A stretch of 58,147 nt of DNA, taken from NCBI GenBank assembly GCA_902546085.1, contig CACCIO010000006.1, positions 1 to 58,147 on the forward strand, read 5' to 3'. Both the position numbers and the translations under genes were made by a program. The notes beneath the pieces are model-generated. The model was given only the letters and a program-made list of their open reading frames with translations, ran no database searches and was not told the origin of the DNA. This document shows, one piece after another, positions 43,320-51,233 of this stretch (position 1 is the first letter of the stretch; each line of letters starts with the position of its first letter). This DNA is from an uncultured Pelagibacteraceae bacterium (lineage in GTDB: Bacteria; Pseudomonadota; Alphaproteobacteria; Pelagibacterales; Pelagibacteraceae).

Positions 43320-44279
43320 ATGAATACTATACCAAGTATTTCTGATCATATTGATGAGAAGGTAATCAATAAAGTAATTCAGGATAATTTTGCCGCACTG
43401 GCACCCAGTTATTTTACTTTAACTAGTAACTGGTTTGTAAGAGCCTATGATCATTATAAAGACATAGATAAGTTTGTCCTCATTATATATTTGATACATC
43501 AAGACCTTATATATTTCAGACAAAATGGAGTAAAAATTAACTACGATACATTTTATAAAGATAAACCAATCGAAATTAATAAAATTAATATTTCAGACAT
43601 CTCAAAAGATCTAGGAATTCCGAAAGAAAGTATCAGAAGAAAAGTTTTAGAATTAGAAAAATTAAAAGTAATTAAAAGAACTGGTAAGAAAATATTTGTT
43701 GTTCGAGATACGCTTTACTCAGCTAAAGCGGTAGACACTCTTACAGAGGTTGCAAATATCTTGTATGAATTTAATAAAATTTTAAAAAAGGAAAAATTAG
43801 TAACCGAAGTTTACTCTGTTAAAGAAATAATATTAGCAATAAAAGAAAATTTTTCTTACTGCTTGTATCAGTTTAATAAATTTTGGTTTATTTATATAAG
43901 TAGATGGAGAAATGAGCTTAAAGATTTAGAAACTTTAGGTATTGGTATGGTTGTAGTAATTAACGCAGTTAAAAATAAAGATTTTACTCCAAAAAAAAAT
44001 ATACGTTCATTCCATAAAGAAGTTATGGGATCTGATAGTAGAGGTGTAAATGCTATGTCAATTTCTGAGATAACTGGTATTCCAAGGCCTACAGTTGTTA
44101 GAAAACTAAAATATTTAATTGATAAAAAATATCTTCATATAAATGAAAAAAAACTAATTTCATTTAATGCTAAAGATAGTGCTTTTATAACAACTAAGGG
44201 AATGGTGAATAAAAATATGGTTAGCTTAAGTCATTTTATTTATAAAGTTTTTAATCAGATAAGAATAATAAATTCTTAA
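43320..44279 (+). CDS. Transcriptional regulator with two winged-helix HTH domains
   Basis: A 319-residue protein from ATG 43320; an in-frame TTG at 43275 would add a hydrophobic tail that is really promoter sequence. Two similar HTH units are visible: INISDISKDLGIPKESIRRK around residues 90-110 and MSISEITGIPRPTVVRKLKY around 246-265, each followed by a wing-like Lys-rich segment. The region between them is helical and rich in aromatic residues (YCLYQFNKFWFIYISRW). No ligand domain of a known family is recognised. It is divergent from the small membrane gene and converges on the BASS carrier, either of which it may control. Confidence 0.72.
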   Translation: MNTIPSISDHIDEKVINKVIQDNFAALAPSYFTLTSNWFVRAYDHYKDIDKFVLIIYLIHQDLIYFRQNGVKINYDTFYKDKPIEINKINISDISKDLGIPKESIRRKVLELEKLKVIKRTGKKIFVVRDTLYSAKAVDTLTEVANILYEFNKILKKEKLVTEVYSVKEIILAIKENFSYCLYQFNKFWFIYISRWRNELKDLETLGIGMVVVINAVKNKDFTPKKNIRSFHKEVMGSDSRGVNAMSISEITGIPRPTVVRKLKYLIDKKYLHINEKKLISFNAKDSAFITTKGMVNKNMVSLSHFIYKVFNQIRIINS

Positions 44280-45127
44280 TTAGACTTTCTTAGAATATAA
44301 ATAAAAATAAAACCTGTTATATACATAATTAATGCATAAGCAGCTGTTGGTATTGCGTATAATATATCAGTGCCGAAAATTTGTGTAGAAACAAATATAG
44401 CTAAGGTACCATTTTGTAATCCACATTCTAAGGCAATACACCTCATTTGCTTAACTCCTGAAGTAAAAACTTTCGCGATATAGTACGCAATAACCATCAT
44501 CGTTACATTTAATATTAAAGTAATTAAACCAGCTTGCATTATAAAGCTAACTAAATTGTCTTTTTCTTCGTAAAAAGCTGCAAAGAAGAAAATTACAAAT
44601 AATCCAATGTTAAGTTTATTAAATATTCCAACTTTAGAAGCTATAAAATTTTCAGCAAATTTTCTAATGATCATTCCTAAAATTACAGGTACCGTTACGA
44701 CTAAAAACATTTTTAGTGCTATTCCTGTCATTGAAATATTTTGTGACATTTCTGTTATTCCTAGGAAATCTGCAGATGTAAAAATTATCAACGGAACTGT
44801 AATTATGCTTAATAAACTAATCACAGCTGTTAAAGATATTGATAGTGCAACATCTCCGTCAGCAAATTTTGTCATAATATTAGATGTAACTCCACCTGGA
44901 GCTGCAGCTATGATCATAACTCCTATTGCTATTTCTGGTGGTGCTCTAAAAATTAAAATTAATATGTATGCTACAATAGGAAGAATTATTAATTGAGAAA
45001 CAAAACCGACTATAAAATCTTTTGGTGTTTTTAATACTCTGCCGAAATCTTCTAGTTTTAATCCTAGGCCTAAGCCTAACATTATCAATGCCAAAATAAT
45101 TGGCGCAATTTTAGTTACAACCTCCAA
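44276..45127 (-). CDS. Bile acid:sodium symporter (BASS) family transporter
   Basis: A 283-residue, nine to ten helix carrier. The family signatures are IAAAPGGVTSNIMTKFADGD (sodium site) and ECGLQNGTLAIFV in the second half. Bacterial BASS proteins carry pantoate, keto acids, glycolate and other organic anions with sodium. Start is TTG 45127, supported by GGGGGAG just upstream; an ATG at residue 17 would cut the first helix. It is divergent from the Pta-like gene over 99 bases, so a carboxylate feeding acetyl-phosphate or sulfonate metabolism is possible. Confidence 0.9.
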   Translation of the reverse strand: MEVVTKIAPIILALIMLGLGLGLKLEDFGRVLKTPKDFIVGFVSQLIILPIVAYILILIFRAPPEIAIGVMIIAAAPGGVTSNIMTKFADGDVALSISLTAVISLLSIITVPLIIFTSADFLGITEMSQNISMTGIALKMFLVVTVPVILGMIIRKFAENFIASKVGIFNKLNIGLFVIFFFAAFYEEKDNLVSFIMQAGLITLILNVTMMVIAYYIAKVFTSGVKQMRCIALECGLQNGTLAIFVSTQIFGTDILYAIPTAAYALIMYITGFIFIYILRKSN

Positions 45128-45226
45128 AGTCTCCCCCGCTTAATACTAATTATATAAAGTTGTTAAATTTATATAAAGAATTTTTTTTTATATACATGTT
45201 CAGTTTTTTCACTTATTTGTAGAAAA

Positions 45227-46138
45227 ATGCTTTCAAACAAAGAAATCGTGTGTCCAAACAACTTATTAGATTTAGCTCATAAAAAAAAAGGAGTTAAAGC
45301 TGCAGTTGTAAATGCTGGTAAACCACTGCCCATGTTGTCAGTTCAAGATGCAGTTAACGAAAATTTAATTGAGCCAATTTTCATAGGTCATGAAGTAGAA
45401 ATTCAAAAATGCGCTGAAGATATTAAATGGGATATTTCAAAATACGAGCTTATTCATGAGCCTGTGGAAAATGATACTGCTAAAATTGCTGCTAAATTAG
45501 CAAGTGAAGGCAAGGTGCGAATAATAGTGAAAGGCCATATTCATACAGATGTCCTTATGAAAGAAGTGCTTAAACGTGAATATAATTTATTGGGAAAAAC
45601 AAGATTAAGTCATATTTGGCATATGACTATCGGTAAAGATGATAAACCATTAATAATTACCGATGGAGCATTAAATGTTTTACCAAATGTTAAAACAAAA
45701 ATGCATATTCTTAAGAATGTAGTAAGTTTTTCAAATAGAATAGGAATAGAAAGACCAAAAGTATCCGTATTATCTGCAACAGAGGAAGTTTTAGAAAGTG
45801 TGCCAAGTTCTATTGAGGCTGCAGAAATTACTAAATCAGCGAAAGAAGAAAATTTAAATGCTGATGTTTTCGGTCCATTAGCATTTGACAATAGTATTTC
45901 AAAAAAGTCAGCAGCAATAAAGGGTATTAAAAACTTAGTTGCTGGAGAAGCAGATGTATTATTAGTTCCCAATGTAGAAGCTGGAAATGCTTTAGTAAAA
46001 ATGCTTATATATTTTAGTGGTGCATGTGCCGCAGGAGTTGTTGTAGGTGGAAAAGTACCTGTGGTAATTACTAGTAGATCTGACGAGGCTCAGGCACGAT
46101 TGGCTTCTATTGCTGCAGCAGTAGTCGCTTTGGACTAA
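45227..46138 (+). CDS. Phosphate acetyl/butyryltransferase (Pta/Ptb family)
   Basis: A 303-residue acyl-phosphate transferase of the PTA_PTB family without the long N-terminal domain of E. coli Pta. RIIVKGHIHTDVLMKEVL, LIITDGALNVLPN, DVFGPLAFDNSIS and ADVLLVPNVEAGNALVKML with AAGVVVGGKVPVVITSRSDEA match the family. It exchanges acetyl- or butyryl-phosphate with CoA. In sulfonate degradation a Pta normally follows sulfoacetaldehyde acetyltransferase (Xsc); no xsc is in this window. It is followed after 60 bases by the HpsN-like gene on the same strand. Confidence 0.87.
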   Translation: MLSNKEIVCPNNLLDLAHKKKGVKAAVVNAGKPLPMLSVQDAVNENLIEPIFIGHEVEIQKCAEDIKWDISKYELIHEPVENDTAKIAAKLASEGKVRIIVKGHIHTDVLMKEVLKREYNLLGKTRLSHIWHMTIGKDDKPLIITDGALNVLPNVKTKMHILKNVVSFSNRIGIERPKVSVLSATEEVLESVPSSIEAAEITKSAKEENLNADVFGPLAFDNSISKKSAAIKGIKNLVAGEADVLLVPNVEAGNALVKMLIYFSGACAAGVVVGGKVPVVITSRSDEAQARLASIAAAVVALD

Positions 46139-46198
46139 ATGATTCATTGAATTTCAAAAAAAATTCATTTAAATAAACTGAAATTTTAAAGGAGAGAA

Positions 46199-47485
46199 AT
46201 GGCAATAACATATCTTAAAAGATCACCTAAAACCTCATCTACAGATGATACTAAAACAAGAGAAATAGTTGAAAATATTTTAAAAGATATTGAGAAAACT
46301 AAAGAAGAAGGATGTAAAGAGCTTTCTAAAAAATTTGATAAATATGAAGGTGATGTAATTGTTTCAAAAGAAAAAATTGAAGAAATTAAAAAAAATTTAG
46401 ATCAAAAAACTAAAGATGATATTCAATTTTCTCATGAAAGAGTTAGAAAATTTGCTGAAGCGCAATTAAAAAATTATGGTCAAGATTTTGAGGTTGAGTT
46501 ATCTGATGGTCTATTTGCAGGTCAAAAACTAATCCCAGTAAATACCGCTGGTTGTTATGTTCCAGCTGGTAGATACGCTCATATAGCATCTGCTGTAATG
46601 AGTGTGACAACAGCAAAAGTAGCAGGAGTTAAAAATATAATAGTGTGCAGCTCTCCCAAACCTGGTGTTGGTGTACATCCATCAATTGTTTATACAGCAG
46701 ATTTATGTGGTGCAGATGTAATTATGAATTTAGGTGGTGTTCAAGCTATTGCAGCAATGACTAACGGATTATTTGGAAATGCACCAGCTGATATTTTAGT
46801 TGGACCAGGAAATCAATTTGTTGCTGAAGCAAAAAGACTTTTATTTGGCAAGGTTGGTATTGATTTATTTGCTGGGCCTACAGAAATTGCAGTGATTGCA
46901 GATGAAACAGCTGATCCTGAAATGGTTGCCTATGATTTGGTTGGACAAGCTGAGCATGGTTATAATTCTCCAGCATGGTTATTTACAAAAAGTAAAAAAA
47001 TTGCTGATTATGTATTGCAAAGAGTTCCAGAATTAATTGAAGATTTACCAGATTTACCTAGAGAAAATTCTGGTGCAGCATGGAGAGATTATGGTGAAGT
47101 AATATTATGCGATACTGACGAAGAAATCGCGAAAGTAAGTGATGATTATGCGCCAGAGCATTTAGAAGTCCAAACTAAAAATTTGCAATGGTATCATGAT
47201 AGACTTAAAAATTATGGCTCTTTATTTATAGGAGAAGAAACAACAGTGGCTTATGGTGATAAATGTTCAGGTACAAATCATATTTTACCAACAAAAGGTG
47301 CTGGAAAATATACAGGTGGTTTGTTTGTAGGAAAATTTATCAAAACACTAAGCTTCCAAAGAATGAGTAAAGAAGCAACGAAAGAAGTGGGAGCAGCTTG
47401 TGCTAGAATTTCTAGATACGAAGGCATGGAAGCACATGCTCGAACAGGTGATGTTAGATTAAGAAAATATGGCTTTTCAAACTAA
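46199..47485 (+). CDS. Histidinol dehydrogenase-family protein, probable sulfopropanediol 3-dehydrogenase (HpsN-like)
   Basis: A 428-residue HisD-fold zinc dehydrogenase. Metal and catalytic residues are present: Gln250 and His253 (VGQAEHG), Glu320-His321 (APEHLE), Asp354 (AYGDKCSGTNHILPT) and His413 (GMEAHARTGDVRLRKY). The MAITYLKRS start, GGVQAIAAMTNGLFGN, VAEAKRLLFGKVGIDLFAGP and the HARTGDVRLRKY end are features I associate with HpsN rather than biosynthetic HisD, which has GGAQAIAALAYGT. HpsN oxidises 2,3-dihydroxypropane-1-sulfonate to sulfolactate. A strong AAAGGAGAGAA site fixes the start, and no other his genes are nearby. Substrate remains an inference. Confidence 0.7.
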   Translation: MAITYLKRSPKTSSTDDTKTREIVENILKDIEKTKEEGCKELSKKFDKYEGDVIVSKEKIEEIKKNLDQKTKDDIQFSHERVRKFAEAQLKNYGQDFEVELSDGLFAGQKLIPVNTAGCYVPAGRYAHIASAVMSVTTAKVAGVKNIIVCSSPKPGVGVHPSIVYTADLCGADVIMNLGGVQAIAAMTNGLFGNAPADILVGPGNQFVAEAKRLLFGKVGIDLFAGPTEIAVIADETADPEMVAYDLVGQAEHGYNSPAWLFTKSKKIADYVLQRVPELIEDLPDLPRENSGAAWRDYGEVILCDTDEEIAKVSDDYAPEHLEVQTKNLQWYHDRLKNYGSLFIGEETTVAYGDKCSGTNHILPTKGAGKYTGGLFVGKFIKTLSFQRMSKEATKEVGAACARISRYEGMEAHARTGDVRLRKYGFSN

Positions 47486-48744
47486 TTTTTATTAAGTTTT
47501 AAATCTAAGTAAAGAGCTGCTGACCAAGAAAAGTTTTTTGCACCCATTGGTTGACCGTTCTTACAGCTAAAATATTCAAAAAAACCTTTTTTTTCTAATA
47601 TTTGGATAGTTTTGTTTTTTATTTTATCTGAAAATAACTTATCTTTATTTTTTAGTCCTTTATAAATAAACCAATTACAATTAATCCAAACAGGTCCACG
47701 CCAGTATCTTTTCTCTTCAAAACTTTTATGATTTGATTTAATTGATGAAAAAAAATATTTCTCTTTTAAGCTATGTTTTTTAAGGTTTTGGATGAGTCTT
47801 TTATTAATTTTATCATTATTGAAATCAGCAAATAATAAGAAATAATTTGTTATTGATGGAACAAAGATCTTTTTATTATTTTTTATATCTTTTGAAAAAA
47901 AAGTTTTTCTTTTTTTATCATACAATTTAAGGAAATTTTTTTCTGTAACTTTAATATAATTATCTATTTTAGTTTTGTTAAATCCAAAAGTATCTAATAA
48001 CGTAACGAGATCTTTGTTTGCTTTTAAAAATATTGAATTAAAACCTACATCTACAACATTAAAAAATGAAGATTTATAAACCTTTTTTGGATTGTATTTC
48101 AATTTTCTTAAATTGTTTTTAATTGTTACATACCTATCATAATCAATATCTAGTGGTCTAAAATCTGGATTTACAACTTTATTATCAGCTCTCTTATATT
48201 TAATATTTTTCTCAATTTTTACTTTATTCATAGGATCATCCCATAAAGGGGAATTATCGTATCCACTTTCCCAAGGATGTAAAATCGATACCAAACCAGT
48301 CTTTTTCGGATCTCTAAATTGAATAAACCATTCATGAAATTTATTTATTTTTTTAATTAATTTTTTTATATTTAAAAGTTGAGTTTTATTAATTTTATTT
48401 TTAATTAAAATTTCCTTTAAGATTGTTGCTAATATTGGTGGTTGAGTTATTCCAGATGAATGAATTTTATTACCACAATTCCAGGCAGTGTAATTTGGAT
48501 AATAATTTGTTTTTGTGTTATGAAATAAAATATGTGGAACCATTCCATCCTTCCATTGTCCATCTAACAATGTGTTAATTTCTTTTAATGCAAAGTTTAA
48601 ATTAAAGTAAGAATATCCTAATGCTATAAATCCAGAGTCCCAATTCCACTGAGCTGGATAAAGTTTGTTATTAGTTGGCAAAGTATAACCTCTCCTTCTA
48701 TTGCCAAGTAAAGTTTTTTTTGCTTTATTAATTGAAATTTTCAT
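47482..48744 (-). CDS. GH63/trehalase-like glycoside hydrolase (glucosyl- or mannosylglycerate hydrolase-type)
   Basis: A 420-residue (alpha/alpha)6-barrel type hydrolase without signal peptide. LYPAQWNWDSGFIALGY, HPWESGYDNSPLWDD (around 156-170, candidate acid), EKRYWRGPVWINCNW and the end GQPMGAKNFSWSAALYLDL are characteristic of bacterial GH63 proteins, several of which cleave glucosylglycerate or mannosylglycerate. It is the last gene of the sugar ABC operon, overlapping the permease gene by one base, so it most likely hydrolyses the imported glycoside in the cytoplasm. The exact glycoside is not determined. Confidence 0.8.
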   Translation of the reverse strand: MKISINKAKKTLLGNRRRGYTLPTNNKLYPAQWNWDSGFIALGYSYFNLNFALKEINTLLDGQWKDGMVPHILFHNTKTNYYPNYTAWNCGNKIHSSGITQPPILATILKEILIKNKINKTQLLNIKKLIKKINKFHEWFIQFRDPKKTGLVSILHPWESGYDNSPLWDDPMNKVKIEKNIKYKRADNKVVNPDFRPLDIDYDRYVTIKNNLRKLKYNPKKVYKSSFFNVVDVGFNSIFLKANKDLVTLLDTFGFNKTKIDNYIKVTEKNFLKLYDKKRKTFFSKDIKNNKKIFVPSITNYFLLFADFNNDKINKRLIQNLKKHSLKEKYFFSSIKSNHKSFEEKRYWRGPVWINCNWFIYKGLKNKDKLFSDKIKNKTIQILEKKGFFEYFSCKNGQPMGAKNFSWSAALYLDLKLNKN

Positions 48745-49937
48745 TAACCCTTCACACTTCCGGCAGTTAGACCACTTACTAGATATTTTTCAAAATAAAC
48801 AAATATAAACAATACGGGCAATGTAACAACAACTGATCCTGCCATTAGATATTGTCTTGGGGTTTCAGCATCACCACTTAAATATTGAATTGCCCTAGAT
48901 AGTGTAAATGAATTAGGATTATCCAAGAACATTAAAGAAAATAAAAACTCATTCCATGCAATCATAAATACATATAGTGCAACAGAAGAAATAGCAGGGA
49001 TACTTAGAGGAATTATAATTTTTGTTATAATTCCGAACCAGCTTAATTTGTCCAATATTGCTGCTTCCTCTAATTCTTTAGGTATGCTTTTAAAATAACC
49101 TTGCAGCATATAAATTGCTACTGGGAGTGTCGTTGCTGTGTAAACTATCAATAAACCCTCTATTGAATTTCGTAATCCTAATTGACTAAAAATTGTGTAA
49201 AGTGGAATTACAAGCACAATTGCTGGAAACATATATATTATAAGTATGGATGTAGACAAAAATGTTTTTCCAAAAAAATTCAATCTTGCAACTGCGTAAG
49301 CTGCAGGAATTGCAAAAAGAAGGGTTATAATAACTGTGCCCACAGAAACAATTGTACTAGTCAAAATATACTTTCCAAATTTATAGGATTTAAAAATAAC
49401 AAAGTAAGATTTAAATAAATCTTTAATATCTTGCCCAAAGTTAATACTGAAATCTAAAGGATTTACCAACAATGCAATCTGTGTCTTAAAACTCGTGACC
49501 AACATCATATAAAATGGAAATAATATTACGAATGAAAAAAATAAAATTCCAAATAAAGTTAAAAAATCAAATAAAATTACTTGAGTTGAGTGCTCCTCTT
49601 TTAAACCTATAAAACTATATTTGCCAATTTTATAACTAAAGAAATATAATATTAAAAATACTCCCACATTATACCAAATAGGTAATTTTTGAATTAAATA
49701 ACCATCACAAAAAACAAATACTGATGAAAAAATTATTGATTTATATATTGATTTAATTCTATTAGCTATTCCAAGGTGAGCTAATGATATTAAAAATCCT
49801 AAAATGAAAAGTACTTCTATGTTAAAACTATTGATGTTTAAACCCTGTAACGTAGCTAATATTTTCCAGATCGAAATTAAAAAAATTAAGAAAAAACTAG
49901 AAATTAATGAAAATATAATTGTGTTCTTAATTCTCAT
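48744..49937 (-). CDS. Carbohydrate ABC permease (MalG/UgpE-like) with extra N-terminal helices
   Basis: A 397-residue permease; typical MalG-like subunits have about 270-300. The C-terminal 280 residues are standard, with FPFYMMLVTSFKTQ, YAVARLNFFGK, the EAA loop ELEEAAILDKLSWFGIITKIIIPL cut at its core and MIAWNEFLFSLMFLDN. The first 115 residues contain about four additional hydrophobic helices with no recognised family. It partners with the MalF-like subunit, whose gene overlaps it by 11 bases. Confidence 0.9.
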   Translation of the reverse strand: MRIKNTIIFSLISSFFLIFLISIWKILATLQGLNINSFNIEVLFILGFLISLAHLGIANRIKSIYKSIIFSSVFVFCDGYLIQKLPIWYNVGVFLILYFFSYKIGKYSFIGLKEEHSTQVILFDFLTLFGILFFSFVILFPFYMMLVTSFKTQIALLVNPLDFSINFGQDIKDLFKSYFVIFKSYKFGKYILTSTIVSVGTVIITLLFAIPAAYAVARLNFFGKTFLSTSILIIYMFPAIVLVIPLYTIFSQLGLRNSIEGLLIVYTATTLPVAIYMLQGYFKSIPKELEEAAILDKLSWFGIITKIIIPLSIPAISSVALYVFMIAWNEFLFSLMFLDNPNSFTLSRAIQYLSGDAETPRQYLMAGSVVVTLPVLFIFVYFEKYLVSGLTAGSVKG

Positions 49938-51186
49938 CTACCCTCTTTCCTAAAAGTCTGAAATAAAAAAACATAAACATTAAAAGCAATACAACAATTA
50001 CTATTGAAACAGCCGAGCCCATTCCAATATCTGATATTGCAAAACCTTGCTGATAAACATTTATTGGCAAAGTTCTAGTTCCAGATGCCCCTCCGGTTAA
50101 TAAAAAAACATCCTCAAATTTATTAAAATTCCATATAAATCTAATCATAAAAAGAATTGAAATTACTGCAGTAATTTGAGGAAGTGTAATTTTAAAAAAC
50201 TTTTGAAAAGGACTAGCACCATCAACATCAGCAGCTTCATATAATTCTTTTGGTATGGCTTGGAGTCTTGCAAGAATAAATAAAAAGGCTAAAGGGAAAT
50301 ACCTCCAAATTTCAAACATTATAACTGTTGTAAGTGCTAATCTTAATTTAAAATCAAAACCAAAAATACCAATTTCAATATATTTTTGTCCAAGTAAATT
50401 TATTGGAGTTTCAATAATTTGATAATTCAATAACAAACTATTAAGTGTCCCACTGTTTGGGTCCAATAGTAGTTCCCAAGTGTAAGCTAAAGCGACAACT
50501 GGAGCAACATAAGGGAAAAGTAAAACACTTCTCATAAAGGTTCTTCCAAAAAATTTTTGGTTAACCATTTGAGCAGTTAAAATACCAAATACAATAGACC
50601 CAACCGTTCCAAAAAATGTGTAATAAAAAGTTGTAAGAAGTAAATCTAGAAATTCATTCTCAAATAAAACTTTTTTAAAATTTTTAAGAGTAAAGTTGGT
50701 ATTAAGTAATATATTATCCGATTTCCCATCTAGTTTTGGTTTAATAGATTTTAGGGTTTTTTTGTCAATTTCTGATCCATCATTTATTGAAAAAATTACT
50801 TGAAAATTTTCCTTATATTTAGCTGGCCAATTGCCAAATTCACATTTTAATGAGGACTTTGTATATTCACATCTTGAGTCTAAATTTTCAATTTGAAAAT
50901 TTTTTGGAAAATTATCTTTAAATGAGACATCTCTGATTTCTTGTAGTAATGAGCTATTTCTTAATTTATATAATATTTTTATTTTAGAAGGCTCATCAGG
51001 GATAGATTTTACAATTTTTTTGGCTCTTGGTTCAGGAATTCTTATATCTTTTAACTCAACTTCTTTAAAACTGATCCAAACATTTGCAAAAATTGGAAAA
51101 AGAATTATTGCAAAAACTAAAAGGACTGCAGGTAATGTTAATATGTATGCAGTTTTTTTTTCTGTATTTGCTAAAGTGTCATTCAT
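49927..51186 (-). CDS. Carbohydrate ABC permease (MalF/UgpA-like) with periplasmic insert
   Basis: A 419-residue permease. After the first helix (LTLPAVLLVFAIILFPIFANVW) comes an insert of about 120 residues before the usual NFTLKNFKKVLFENEF; the rest is standard, including the EAA loop KELYEAADVDGASPFQKFFK. The insert, with RDVSFKDNFPKNFQIEN, CEYTKSSLKCEFGNWP and FQVIFSIND, looks like a DUF11-type beta-sandwich and would sit in the periplasm, comparable in place to the extra loop of MalF. A strong terminator-like hairpin lies just upstream of its start. Confidence 0.9.
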   Translation of the reverse strand: MNDTLANTEKKTAYILTLPAVLLVFAIILFPIFANVWISFKEVELKDIRIPEPRAKKIVKSIPDEPSKIKILYKLRNSSLLQEIRDVSFKDNFPKNFQIENLDSRCEYTKSSLKCEFGNWPAKYKENFQVIFSINDGSEIDKKTLKSIKPKLDGKSDNILLNTNFTLKNFKKVLFENEFLDLLLTTFYYTFFGTVGSIVFGILTAQMVNQKFFGRTFMRSVLLFPYVAPVVALAYTWELLLDPNSGTLNSLLLNYQIIETPINLLGQKYIEIGIFGFDFKLRLALTTVIMFEIWRYFPLAFLFILARLQAIPKELYEAADVDGASPFQKFFKITLPQITAVISILFMIRFIWNFNKFEDVFLLTGGASGTRTLPINVYQQGFAISDIGMGSAVSIVIVVLLLMFMFFYFRLLGKRVDEN

Positions 51187-51221
51187 AAAAAAAGCGGATA
51201 ATTAATATTATCCGCTTTTTT
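51187..51221 (-). terminator. Intrinsic terminator/attenuator between binding-protein and permease genes
   Basis: A perfect 15-bp inverted repeat (51188-51202 with 51207-51221, core GCGGATAAT/ATTATCCGC) closes on a TAAT tetraloop, the same loop as in the tauA terminator. On the minus strand it ends in a run of T and directly precedes the permease ATG. It starts 13 bases after the binding-protein stop. Confidence 0.85.
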
Positions 51222-51233
51222 ATTATAATTAAA

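Noticed and set aside
46139-46198. Possible hairpin TGAATTT/AAATTCA between the Pta-like and HpsN-like genes
   Set aside because: Only seven A/T-rich pairs and no U-tract at the right place; this is common by chance at this base composition.
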